Shown piece by piece: positions 1 to 9,263 of a stretch of 43,115 bases of DNA. Within the stretch, counting starts at the first letter, position 1, and each line of letters begins with the position of its first letter. Source of the stretch: an uncultured Bacteroidota bacterium (GTDB taxonomy: Bacteria > Bacteroidota > Bacteroidia > UBA4408); the NCBI GenBank assembly GCA_903831265.1, contig CAIKXD010000148.1, positions 1 through 43,115 on the forward strand, in the 5' to 3' direction. The notes under the pieces were generated by a model. It was not told where the DNA came from. It did no database searches and saw only the letters and a list, made by a program, of their open reading frames with translations. A program made the position numbers and the translations under genes.

Positions 1-153
1 ATAGCAGACCGCAGTGTATTTGCGTAACAAAAAATATATTGCACTCAAAAAATCTGCCTTCTATCGTTAACATTTAATTGATAAAATATTGAATGATCCT
101 TATAAATCACCCTTTGCTACTTTGTTTAATTATATGGGCTTGGTTAAGAAGTA

Positions 154-396
154 ATACCGATTAGTCAAAATTTATAGTCAAATTTTATTGAACTATATTT
201 TGTTAGATTGGCGTTGGCCATTGTAAATTTATTAAATAGCTCTAAGACAATTTAATAAATACAAATAGTTATACCAATGTGATTTATAAATTATGCCAAT
301 AATTTAAAATCTTACATTGGTGAATGCCGATCGGAAAAAAGTTTGGGACAAATGCCGTGCAACAAATTTGGGCCATTACTTATTTCACATCGGTAT
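154..396 (+). repeat. R1 composite intergenic repeat (copy 1): modules A (about 154-213), B hairpin (about 221-265), C (271-396)
   Basis: Module C has near-perfect 12-bp terminal inverted repeats, ATACCAATGTGA (271-282) and TCACATCGGTAT (385-396). Module A matches the reverse complement of 41757-41828, module B matches 4400-4455, and module C matches 41609-41712. Confidence 0.8.
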
Positions 397-553
397 TAAA
401 CGATATTTGACAACCTAATAAGGAGAAATAATCATGCTAAACAGCAAGAGATAGCTTGATATTATCATAAGTTCCTAAATGAGTATCTCCAAAAAAATAT
501 TCAACAAAAGCAGCACTTTATAAACATTCCTCTCTGTTTTTGTTGCATTACTG

Positions 554-561
554 TATGTTTG
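554..561 (+). promoter_or_regulatory. candidate Bacteroidota -7 box TATGTTTG upstream of the SNF2 gene
   Basis: Matches TAnnTTTG 24 bp upstream of the ATG at 586; no clear -33 TTTG at the expected spacing. Confidence 0.4.
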
Positions 562-585
562 TTTTTAATTTAATTTTAAATTGAA

Positions 586-3500
586 ATGGCGCAAACGTTT
601 GGTAAAACCTGGTGGGGTCTTCAATGGCTCAATGCATTAAATAATATAGATTACAGCAATCGTTTACCACGTGGCAGTAGTTATGCGCGCAAAGGAGCAG
701 TGGTTTCAATCGACATCAATAAAAATAGAATTAATGCGAAAGTAGCTGGTAGTAGGCCACAACCCTACCAAGTAGATATTATATTGCCCCCTTTTTTTGA
801 ACCAGAATTAAGTAATTTTATTGGCGCTTTAGCTAAAAAGCCTGTTATTATCTCAAAGTTATTAAATCGCTCGCTCGAACCAGAGGTGTTAACCATGGCT
901 GAACAAAATGGCTTAAAAGTTTTTCCAAAACAATGGACCGATTTTAAAATGCAATGCTCCTGCCCCGACTGGGCGGTGCCATGCAAACACTTAGCAGCAG
1001 TTATTTATAAAGTAAGCACTGAAATTGACAACAATCCCTTTCTTGTTTTTTCTTTACACCAACTCGATCTCATTGCCGAATTAAACAAACGAGGCATTTT
1101 TGTAAATAAAGAAAAAAGTAAAATTCCTGAAATTACCGAACTGTATTTCGATACGGTAGTTTCTAAAAAAACAATAGAACCATTTAATAATGAAATGGCT
1201 TTTCAAAAGCCCAGTTACACTTTATTAAAGCCTATTCATGAACCACTTATTTCATTGCTTTCCGACTTCCCAGTGTTTTATCAAAACAGCGGTAATTTTA
1301 AAGAGAAATATTATGGCGTAATCCACAGGTCAGTGCGACAAGCGCAAAAGATTATTCAAGGAAAAACAAATATGCATGTGTTGTTGAAAAGGGCTGAAGC
1401 AACAGTGCAACATATAAATACGCACAGTAATAATAAAGTTATAATTGATAAAAATTATCAATCCAAAGTATTCATCAATGAAACATCATTTTCATTCACT
1501 AAGTTTTTAGAACAAATTGCTTTAATTCCCAATTCAAAAACATTTGACTATCAACCTTCTACCGCTGCGCTGCATACTGTTTTTTACACTGCAATACATT
1601 TGTTAGCCAATGGTGCAGTGGTGCCACAAATAGTGCATCAAACCAACAAAGGTTACATGATAAGATGGTTGCCAGCGCTCATTAGTAAGGAAGTAAGAAT
1701 GGTAATAGAAAAACTAAATTCTATAGTTCCTCCTGCTATTTTTCTTTGGGAAGAAAATTTAATTCATAAAGAAATTAATAAAGAAACTGGCGTTAACCTT
1801 TTGTCTTTGTTTTTAACTGAGTTAATTGCTATTTTAGAAGAAAGAAATAGCGATGATATATTTCTAAACCTATTCTTTAGAAAATTAAATTATTCATTTG
1901 ATCACCCCGGGGAAGAGGAATTATCGGGTGGCATATATGCATGGCTACAAAAATATTTTTTAACGCAGGGGAACTATAAGCCCCAAATAGTGGTAGAAGA
2001 AACCACGAGCGATAAATTTTTAATCACCATTAATATCCTCGAAAAATCAAAAGCATTGGATGCGCCTATTGCTCTTCGACAAATTTTAACACTTAAGAAA
2101 TACGAAAAACAAAAGTTTGAAATTTTGCAATCGCTTATTCAGTTGAGTAGCTTCATTAAAGGTTTAGATAATTACATTAATACCAAAGGAGATGAATTAA
2201 TTGTGATGGATAGTGCCACCTTTACACCTTTTCTTTTTGAGATGATTCCTGCCATTCAATTGCTTGATATTGATATTCTTTTACCGAAAGGATTACAAGA
2301 GATTTTAAAACCTAAAACATCCCTTAAACTTAAAAAGAAAACAAGTCAATCTTTTATAAGATTAGATCAGTTACTCGATTTCGATTGGCAGATTGCTATT
2401 GGCGATTCGGTGATGAGTAAACAAGAATTTGAAGCGCTGCTAAAAAAATCGGAAGGCTTAATAAAATACAAAACAAATTATATTTATGTAAACAAGGAAG
2501 AACTAGAAAAAATATATAAGCATTTAAATGCCGATCATACTTTAACGTCTTATCAAATGCTGCGTGCGGCAATAACTGGCGAATATCTTGGTGCAAAAAT
2601 ACATTTAACCGATGAGGTAAATGAAATGATAAAAGAGTTGACCAACGTAAAAGAAATTCCTTTACCTAAAGGAATCAAAGCCACACTCCGACCTTATCAA
2701 ATTCGTGGCTACTCTTGGATGTATCGCAATTCAAAAATTGGCTTTGGTTCTGTGTTGGCCGATGATATGGGTTTAGGTAAAACTTTACAAGTTATTTGCA
2801 CCATTTTAAAATACAAGCAGGATGGTTTATTAAAAGATAAAAAAGTGCTTGTAATTGCTCCTACAGGCCTAATTACCAATTGGCAGGCCGAGATTGAAAA
2901 GTTTGCGCCAAAATTAAAATCTAGCATTTATCATGGCACAAATAGACAACTAACAAAGGGTTATGATGTGCTCTTAACTTCTTATGGCATTATGCGATCT
3001 GATGCTGCTACATTAAAAAAATTACCTTGGCATACAGTGGTAATTGATGAGGCACAAAATATTAAAAACACTGAAACAGGACAGTCTAAAGCAGTAAAAA
3101 GTTTGAGTGCCAATAATTTTATTGCGATGAGCGGCACACCTGTAGAAAACAGATTGAGTGAGCTCTGGAGTATTTTTGATTTCAGCAATCGCGGATTCTT
3201 AGGCAACTTGAAAGAGTTTTCAGAAACTTTCTCCACCCCTATTGAAACATTCAACGACAAGAACGTTGCTGAACGATTGAAAAAAGCAACTTCACCATTT
3301 TTAATGAGAAGATTGAAATCAGATAAAACAATTATTTCTGACTTGCCTGATAAAATTGAAATTGATTGCTATGGAACACTTGTGAAAGAACAAGCGAGTT
3401 TGTATCAAAAAACACTCGAAAAAGCATTAAACGAAATTGAGCGTATTGATACTTCAAATCAAAAAGGTTTGTTTGTTCGTCAAGGCCTGGTATTGCAGAT

Positions 3501-4095
3501 GATTCTTGCATTGAAACAAATTTGCAATCATCCAACTCAATTTTTAAAAAATAATAAATTGGATGCTGGTTTGAGTGGAAAATTAGTATTGTTGTTTGAT
3601 AAACTCGACAGTATTGTTGATAGTAACGAAAAGGTATTATTATTTACGCAATTTACAGAAATGGGTAAAATGCTGCAACATTTTATCACAGAGAGATACA
3701 AAGTGGCTCCTTTATTTTACCATGGAGGCAGTACCATCAAAGACCGCAAAAAAATGGTGGACAGTTTCCAAACCAACCATGCAGATAAAATATTTATTCT
3801 TTCATTAAAAGCTGCTGGTACTGGTCTAAATTTAACTGCCGCCAATCATGTTATTCATTACGATCTTTGGTGGAATCCAGCTGTGGAAGCACAAGCCACT
3901 GATAGAGCATACCGTATCGGTCAAAAAAACAATGTCATGGTTCACCGATTTATCACTAAAAATACTTTTGAGGAACGCATCAATGAAATGATTCAATCTA
4001 AAAAAGCGCTTGCTCAAATGACTGTGGCTACTGGTGAAAATTGGATAGGAAATATGAGCAATAAGGAATTAAAAGATTTATTTGCATTGGCTTAA
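586..4095 (+). CDS. SWIM zinc finger plus SNF2-family DEAD/DEAH helicase fusion protein
   Basis: 1169 aa. N-terminal TWWGLQWLNAL...RLPRGSSYAR and SWIM motif CSCPDWAVPCKH. C-terminal SNF2 motifs DDMGLGKTLQ, DEAQNIKN, SGTPVENRLSELWS, LKAAGTGLNLTAANHVIHYDLWWNPAVEAQATDRAYRIGQ. Confidence 0.93.
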   Translation: MAQTFGKTWWGLQWLNALNNIDYSNRLPRGSSYARKGAVVSIDINKNRINAKVAGSRPQPYQVDIILPPFFEPELSNFIGALAKKPVIISKLLNRSLEPEVLTMAEQNGLKVFPKQWTDFKMQCSCPDWAVPCKHLAAVIYKVSTEIDNNPFLVFSLHQLDLIAELNKRGIFVNKEKSKIPEITELYFDTVVSKKTIEPFNNEMAFQKPSYTLLKPIHEPLISLLSDFPVFYQNSGNFKEKYYGVIHRSVRQAQKIIQGKTNMHVLLKRAEATVQHINTHSNNKVIIDKNYQSKVFINETSFSFTKFLEQIALIPNSKTFDYQPSTAALHTVFYTAIHLLANGAVVPQIVHQTNKGYMIRWLPALISKEVRMVIEKLNSIVPPAIFLWEENLIHKEINKETGVNLLSLFLTELIAILEERNSDDIFLNLFFRKLNYSFDHPGEEELSGGIYAWLQKYFLTQGNYKPQIVVEETTSDKFLITINILEKSKALDAPIALRQILTLKKYEKQKFEILQSLIQLSSFIKGLDNYINTKGDELIVMDSATFTPFLFEMIPAIQLLDIDILLPKGLQEILKPKTSLKLKKKTSQSFIRLDQLLDFDWQIAIGDSVMSKQEFEALLKKSEGLIKYKTNYIYVNKEELEKIYKHLNADHTLTSYQMLRAAITGEYLGAKIHLTDEVNEMIKELTNVKEIPLPKGIKATLRPYQIRGYSWMYRNSKIGFGSVLADDMGLGKTLQVICTILKYKQDGLLKDKKVLVIAPTGLITNWQAEIEKFAPKLKSSIYHGTNRQLTKGYDVLLTSYGIMRSDAATLKKLPWHTVVIDEAQNIKNTETGQSKAVKSLSANNFIAMSGTPVENRLSELWSIFDFSNRGFLGNLKEFSETFSTPIETFNDKNVAERLKKATSPFLMRRLKSDKTIISDLPDKIEIDCYGTLVKEQASLYQKTLEKALNEIERIDTSNQKGLFVRQGLVLQMILALKQICNHPTQFLKNNKLDAGLSGKLVLLFDKLDSIVDSNEKVLLFTQFTEMGKMLQHFITERYKVAPLFYHGGSTIKDRKKMVDSFQTNHADKIFILSLKAAGTGLNLTAANHVIHYDLWWNPAVEAQATDRAYRIGQKNNVMVHRFITKNTFEERINEMIQSKKALAQMTVATGENWIGNMSNKELKDLFALA

Positions 4096-4140
4096 TACTT
4101 TGTAATTTCAGGCTTTAAAGTTCGGCCAAGTTTTATCCTA

Positions 4141-4245
4141 TTGGGCGTTGCCCTCCTCTGTCGGGCCCGGGCTTTTTGCTCCAATTTTATTGGCTTCCGA
4201 TGTTTCGGAAAGCCAATAAAGATTTCCGCAACAATCCCTAACGCA
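4141..4245. repeat. R2 two-hairpin element, copy 1
   Basis: TTGGGCGTT-[hp1]-GGGCTTTTTGCTCCAA-[hp2]-TTTCCGCAACAATCCCTAACGCA. Hairpin 2 is TTTATTGGCTTCCGA tgtt TCGGAAAGCCAATAAA with one bulge. The scaffold is shared with 20472-20574. Confidence 0.8.
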
Positions 4246-4251
4246 AATTCC

Positions 4252-4299
4252 GTTAAACCCAGATTACGCATTAGAAATGCGTAAACGATAAAGAAATTG
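4252..4299. repeat. R3 repeat element (TTTAACCCARATTA family)
   Basis: GTTAAACCCAGATTACGCATTAGAAATGCGTAAACGATAAAGAAATTG. Near-identical to the reverse complement of 18838-18885. Contains the hairpin TTACGCATT aga AATGCGTAA. Confidence 0.75.
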
Positions 4300-4326
4300 T
4301 ATTATTCATACGATAAAACAGTATTA

Positions 4327-4455
4327 ATACAGATTACACTTTCAATTTAGTCCAATTGCGGCCAAGCCTTTTTGTACTAGTTTCTTGCTGCATCGGCATT
4401 AACCATTGTAAATTTATTAAACAGCTTTGGGCTATTTAATAAATACAATTGGTAT
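4327..4455 (+). repeat. R1 repeat, copy 2 (129 bp, A-type plus B hairpin module)
   Basis: ATACAGATTACAC...ATTGGTAT; about 9 mismatches over 129 bp against the reverse complement of 10226-10354. Confidence 0.88.
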
Positions 4456-4539
4456 AAAATAGGCATATTAGAATTACCTAAGTATGTTTTATCATTCATT
4501 AAATGATTATTTAGTAGTTATAGAATGATTTATAATACA

Positions 4540-4571
4540 TTTGTTAAACAAAATAATAAATTGTACATTTG
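4540..4571 (+). promoter_or_regulatory. hipBA promoter, Bacteroidota type: TTTG-N20-TACATTTG
   Basis: -33 TTTG (4540-4543), 20-nt spacer, -7 TACATTTG (4564-4571) matching TAnnTTTG, 38 bp before the hipB ATG. TACATTTGT is also present as a direct repeat (4536-4544 and 4564-4572). Confidence 0.7.
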
Positions 4572-4609
4572 TATGAGTTATTAAGCACTAACAAATTATT
4601 TACACTTTT

Positions 4610-4930
4610 ATGACTGATAATTCATACAAAAACTGGCCTGCAATGAGCGATAAAGCTTTGGCATTACACCTTGGTGATTTTATTAAGCATCACCGCATGG
4701 AACAAAATAAAACACAAGAGGCATTGGCGCTTGCCGCAGGCATCAGCCGCTCTACATTAAGTCTTCTTGAACGTGGCGAAACGGTTACAATGGCTACTTT
4801 TATTCAAGTGCTGCGTGTGCTCGATTTGCTTAATGTAATGGAGGCTTTTAATGTGGTAAAAGTAATAAGTCCAATGGCTTTGGTTAAAGAGGCTAAATCA
4901 CAGCGCTACAGGGTGCGTGCAAAAAAATAA
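4610..4930 (+). CDS. hipB: HipB-like XRE-family antitoxin/transcriptional regulator
   Basis: 106 aa HTH (NKTQEALALAAGISRSTLSLLERGETVTMATFIQVLRVLDLL) directly upstream of hipA. Confidence 0.85.
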   Translation: MTDNSYKNWPAMSDKALALHLGDFIKHHRMEQNKTQEALALAAGISRSTLSLLERGETVTMATFIQVLRVLDLLNVMEAFNVVKVISPMALVKEAKSQRYRVRAKK

Positions 4931-4941
4931 GAATAAAAAAA

Positions 4942-6246
4942 ATGAATTTAGCAGAAGTTAAAATATGGGGCGAACTTGTGGGCGCGGTGGCTTGGGATGA
5001 GCAATATGGCTTGGCTACCTTTGAATATGCACCTCAGTTTAAAAAGAGCAATGTGGAGTTATCACCTCTCAAAATGCCTTTGCAAGATTCCAAAAACATT
5101 TATGCATTTCCCGAATTACGGAGAGCAAGAAATTCGCCATACGATACCTTTAAAGGCCTACCTGGTTTACTTGCCGATGTTTTACCCGACAAATACGGGA
5201 ATCAATTAATTAACCAATGGTTGGCGCAGCAAGGGCGCGAACAAGATAGCATGAACCCAGTTGAAATGCTTTGCTTTATTGGAAGCCGCGGTATGGGAGC
5301 GCTGGAGTTTGAACCGAGCAGCATTAAAGAACATAAAAATACATTTGCTATTGAAATTGAAAGCATGGTAGATTTGGCACAACGCATGCTTTATCAGAGA
5401 AATTCCTTTGGTGCTAACTTGCAAATAGAAGAGGAAAAAGCAGTAATGGATATTTTAAAAATTGGCACCTCGGCTGGTGGTGCACGCCCTAAAGCTGTAA
5501 TTGCATATAACGAAAAAACAGGTGAAGTAAAATCGGGGCAAACCAAAGCACCACAAGGTTTTGAGCATTGGCTCATTAAATTAGATGGCGTAAGCGATGT
5601 GCAATTGGGCGCCAGCAAAGGCTATGGGCGTGTTGAAATGGCATATTACATGATGGCTATTGATTGCGGTATTGACATGATGCCTTCTACCCTACTCGAG
5701 GAAAATGGTCGTGCACACTTTATGACCAAGCGCTTCGACAGAAATGGCAGCGACACGAAACATCATATTCAAACTTTTTGTGCGTTAAAACATTTCGATT
5801 TTAATTTGGTGAATAGTTTTAGTTACGAGCAATTGTTTCAAACGATGCGTGAACTTAAATTAGATTATCAAGCCAGCGAACAAATGTACAGACGCATGGT
5901 GTTTAATGTGTTGGCACGCAATTGCGATGATCATACAAAAAACTTTTCTTTTATGTTAAAGCAACATGGGCAATGGGAATTGGCGCCTGCCTATGATATT
6001 TGCCATGCTTTTCGTCCAGGCAGCGAATGGGTAAGCCAACATGCATTAAGCATCAATAATAAAAGAAAAAACATAACGCGCCAAGATTTACTATTGGTTG
6101 GAGAAGCTATTCATTGCAAAAAGGCAGCCTCTATTATTACTGAAATTAGTGAGGCAGTAAATCAGTGGAAAAAACATGCGAAAGAAGTTGGCGTAAATCC
6201 CAAATTAATAAGGGCAATTGATGATACTCTATTAAAGCGTATTTAA
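4942..6246 (+). CDS. hipA: HipA-like Ser/Thr kinase toxin
   Basis: 434 aa. N-terminal FEYAPQFKKSNVELSPLKMPL, kinase core GTSAGGARPKAVIAY, HWLIKLDG, NVLARNCDDHTKNFSFML, and LAPAYDICHAF. Confidence 0.93.
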   Translation: MNLAEVKIWGELVGAVAWDEQYGLATFEYAPQFKKSNVELSPLKMPLQDSKNIYAFPELRRARNSPYDTFKGLPGLLADVLPDKYGNQLINQWLAQQGREQDSMNPVEMLCFIGSRGMGALEFEPSSIKEHKNTFAIEIESMVDLAQRMLYQRNSFGANLQIEEEKAVMDILKIGTSAGGARPKAVIAYNEKTGEVKSGQTKAPQGFEHWLIKLDGVSDVQLGASKGYGRVEMAYYMMAIDCGIDMMPSTLLEENGRAHFMTKRFDRNGSDTKHHIQTFCALKHFDFNLVNSFSYEQLFQTMRELKLDYQASEQMYRRMVFNVLARNCDDHTKNFSFMLKQHGQWELAPAYDICHAFRPGSEWVSQHALSINNKRKNITRQDLLLVGEAIHCKKAASIITEISEAVNQWKKHAKEVGVNPKLIRAIDDTLLKRI

Positions 6247-6267
6247 CCCAAATTAGGCAGTAGATTT
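6242..6267 (+). repeat. R3 motif overlapping the hipA stop codon
   Basis: TTTAACCCAAATTAGGCAGTAGATTT; the hipA TAA (6244-6246) lies inside the motif. Confidence 0.55.
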
Positions 6268-6345
6268 CTTTCTTAAAGCTGTTGCAAAAAGAAAGTACAA
6301 CACCAAGCAGCGCGTAATCCTAAAGGTGGTTAAATTTCTTAAACA

Positions 6346-7461
6346 TTAAAATGGCTTGCCGTGTGTCATCGATATTAAACTTGAGGTTATTTTTGGAAAT
6401 TTGCTGAGCAATCCAACACTTAAATTCGTTAGTTTTTCTTTACCAAAAGTATGTTGCAAAAATGCGCCTGCACCTATTCTTTGTGCAAAATGTTTATTCC
6501 AAATAACCTCATAATGTTTTTCTAATTGTGTTCTTGATATTTCACCATTAAAATAACGAGCTATTAAATCAAAGGCTAATTTTGAAGCATGTATGGCCAT
6601 ACTCATGCCATTACCACACAAAGGGGCAATATTACCTGCCGCATCGCCCATCATCAATACATGGTTATGCACCGCTGATTTTTTTGCAAAACTTATTTGC
6701 GAAATGGTTAAGGGTGATGAATACAAAAATATAGCTTCTTTAAAATATTTTGCTAAAAAAGGGTTTTGCATCAACACTTTTTCTTCCATAATTTTAATAT
6801 CGTTGCGATGGTCTTTTAAGTTTTGTGCATCACTTAAATAACACATGCAATACTTATCTCCATCTACCTTTGAAATGCCACAATACCCATTTTTAAAATT
6901 GTGCAATTCAATCACATCATCCGGAAAATTTAATTTAATATGGTACTTAACACCAATATAATTTTTTTTTGTGATGGCACGTGGTCGTTTTAATTGTTGA
7001 TCAAGCACAGACCGCTTACCATAAGCGCCACAAACCAAGCGAGCTTGGTAGTTTCCTTGCGCTGTTTTTATTGCAAAAGTATCTTCCTCAAATTGCACTT
7101 CAGTTACTTTGGTTAATGTTTTTAAATGAACGCCTTTTTTTATGGCTAAAGCTGCTAAACTGTTATCTAGTGTGTATCTACTAATACCAAAGCCTCCTAA
7201 GTCTAAAGTTTGCTCTAACAATTTCCCATCAGGTGCAGAAACTTTTAAATGGGTAATCATAGGCAAATTCATGCTTGATAAAGGCAAACCTAATTTTTCT
7301 AAAAAAGGATAACTTTCCATAGAAACATATTCACCACATACTTTATGAAATGGATAACTTTCTTTTTCGAATAATACCACTTTAAAATTTGTGTCAGCCA
7401 ATTGAATAGCCAAACACAAACCCGCCAAACCACCTCCTACAATTGCTACATCATACTTCAT
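6346..7461 (-). CDS. NAD(P)/FAD-dependent oxidoreductase, geranylgeranyl-reductase/flavin-monooxygenase-like
   Basis: GxGxxG FAD motif DVAIVGGGLAGLCLAIQLA, KVCGEYVS, and MMGDAAGNIAPLCGNGMSMAI. Confidence 0.85.
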   Translation of the reverse strand: MKYDVAIVGGGLAGLCLAIQLADTNFKVVLFEKESYPFHKVCGEYVSMESYPFLEKLGLPLSSMNLPMITHLKVSAPDGKLLEQTLDLGGFGISRYTLDNSLAALAIKKGVHLKTLTKVTEVQFEEDTFAIKTAQGNYQARLVCGAYGKRSVLDQQLKRPRAITKKNYIGVKYHIKLNFPDDVIELHNFKNGYCGISKVDGDKYCMCYLSDAQNLKDHRNDIKIMEEKVLMQNPFLAKYFKEAIFLYSSPLTISQISFAKKSAVHNHVLMMGDAAGNIAPLCGNGMSMAIHASKLAFDLIARYFNGEISRTQLEKHYEVIWNKHFAQRIGAGAFLQHTFGKEKLTNLSVGLLSKFPKITSSLISMTHGKPF

Positions 7462-7462
7462 T

Positions 7463-8185
7463 TTAATTGGGATATATAATTAATTGATGACGAAATGCCC
7501 ATTTATTTTTCAAACTATAGTGATTAATTTCTGCTTGAGCCAACATGGCTTTCCATTCGTATTTTTTGAAGCCTCTACGTACTGATAATGGCGCATCATG
7601 CTTCACCAATGGAGAACGCGAAAATAATTTTGTTAGCAAACGAATAGCGTAATAGGCAATTGCATTGCGCTCTAAATCATTAATTACAAATATGGCACCT
7701 TGCGCTTTACATATTTTAATGAAGTTAATAATTTCATTTTCTGTAAAATGGTGGCAAAAGAGCGAAGCGTGCACAATGTCAATGTGTTGATGAGAAAAAA
7801 AAATATTTCTAAAATCATCGCACAGCAATTGAATTTGACTTATGTTTTTACAATTATTGTTGGCATATTCAATACAATCTGGTTTTAAATCAATGCCTAA
7901 TATTTGTGCTTTTATTTTTTTTGAATCGAACCAATAATGCAATGCTTTTAATGAATCGCCGCCACCGCAACCTATGTCGACCACTTTAACATTTGCTTTT
8001 AGACTTAGCAAAGGCAACAAATGATGTAGCGCATTTCTTGTAATTTTATGTCCTCCCAAATAGGTATTAATAAACTCAAGTTCCTTTAAATTTTGCCAAA
8101 GCAATTGTTTAGGAATGCTTTCTGCATCAAGTAATTCTTTTTGGTAAGATCTATGCTTAAACATGAGATAAAACAACCGATTCAA
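7463..8185 (-). CDS. class I SAM-dependent methyltransferase
   Basis: VKVVDIGCGGGDSLKAL motif I; overlaps the PKS gene end by 29 bp. Confidence 0.85.
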   Translation of the reverse strand: MNRLFYLMFKHRSYQKELLDAESIPKQLLWQNLKELEFINTYLGGHKITRNALHHLLPLLSLKANVKVVDIGCGGGDSLKALHYWFDSKKIKAQILGIDLKPDCIEYANNNCKNISQIQLLCDDFRNIFFSHQHIDIVHASLFCHHFTENEIINFIKICKAQGAIFVINDLERNAIAYYAIRLLTKLFSRSPLVKHDAPLSVRRGFKKYEWKAMLAQAEINHYSLKNKWAFRHQLIIYPN

Positions 8186-9263
8186 GTGTTAACCCTGGTC
8201 CAAAAGCTGCACCAAATGTGTATTTGTTTTTTATTGATGTTTCTGGCGTTTCTAAAATTGATTTCAATACAAATAATATGGTAGGTGATGACATGTTACC
8301 ATAATTTTTGAGCACTTCGTAGGCATGTAACAGGTCTTTATTTTTAAGACTTAATGCTTGCGCAACTACTTCAAGAATTCTTCTTCCACCTGGATGAATT
8401 GCCCAATGGTTAATATCCGCGAAAGCGCAATTGGCTTTTGCCAATGCCTCGTTAAAAAATTGTTTAAAATCTTGCTCTATTAAGGAAGGAATATATGAAC
8501 TTAACACCATTAAAAAACCATTAGATGTAAGATGCCAAGCCATATCTGCCTTACCTTTGTAGATTAAAGAAGAGTAAAAACTATGAATTTTAAATCCATT
8601 TAATTGCTTTCTTTGGGCAATCTCATCTGAAACCACTAAGGCTGCAGCAGCACCATCTGAAAACAATAAATTAGCGGTATGATTTTCGTGACTATCAATG
8701 TTTTGAAAATGCAGGGTGCATAATTCTACACTTACAATTAAAACTACGGCATTGGCATTTGATTTAGCGATTGCATCGGCCTGTTTTAATGCATGCACCG
8801 AGGCATAGCAGCCCATAAAATTGATGGAAGTGCGTTCTGTATTATTATTCAAACCAAGTTGTTCTACAATTTCAATGTCAATACCTGGTGCCGACATGCC
8901 CGTGCAAGAAACAGTTATCAGATGCGTAATTGAAGTTTTATCAAAATGATCAGGTAAACAATTCTGAATGGCATCAAGCGCCAAAGGCACAGCATGCTGC
9001 ATATAAAAAGCCATTCGTTTTTCAATATTTGGAAAACCAACATTATTTTTGGCCGCAGGAAAAAATTCCCAATCTTGTGGAGTTAATCCAAAGTCGGGAA
9101 TGGCAGAATACCTTTTATCAATGCCACTTTTGGCGTACATCATACTTAATGCTCTTTTTTCTTTGGGAGCTAATTGAAATAAATTAGCCATAAATTCAGC
9201 CAGCAGTTTTTGCTCAAAGCAATGCCGTGGCAAAGCTTTGCCTATGCTTACAATTACACTCAT
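8157..9263 (-). CDS. type III polyketide synthase (chalcone/stilbene synthase family)
   Basis: 368 aa with a likely Cys-His-Asn triad: Cys in SINFMGCYASVHAL, His in HWAIHPGGRRILE, Asn in YGNMSSPTILFVL; C-terminal FGPGLTLES loop. Confidence 0.92.
   Translation of the reverse strand: MSVIVSIGKALPRHCFEQKLLAEFMANLFQLAPKEKRALSMMYAKSGIDKRYSAIPDFGLTPQDWEFFPAAKNNVGFPNIEKRMAFYMQHAVPLALDAIQNCLPDHFDKTSITHLITVSCTGMSAPGIDIEIVEQLGLNNNTERTSINFMGCYASVHALKQADAIAKSNANAVVLIVSVELCTLHFQNIDSHENHTANLLFSDGAAAALVVSDEIAQRKQLNGFKIHSFYSSLIYKGKADMAWHLTSNGFLMVLSSYIPSLIEQDFKQFFNEALAKANCAFADINHWAIHPGGRRILEVVAQALSLKNKDLLHAYEVLKNYGNMSSPTILFVLKSILETPETSIKNKYTFGAAFGPGLTLESVVLSHV

Noticed and set aside
4141-4245. R2 as a simple Rho-independent terminator of the SNF2 gene
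   Set aside because: It has two hairpins, no U-tract after either stem, and a conserved scaffold shared with a copy lying upstream of a gene at 20472, so a plain terminator does not explain it.
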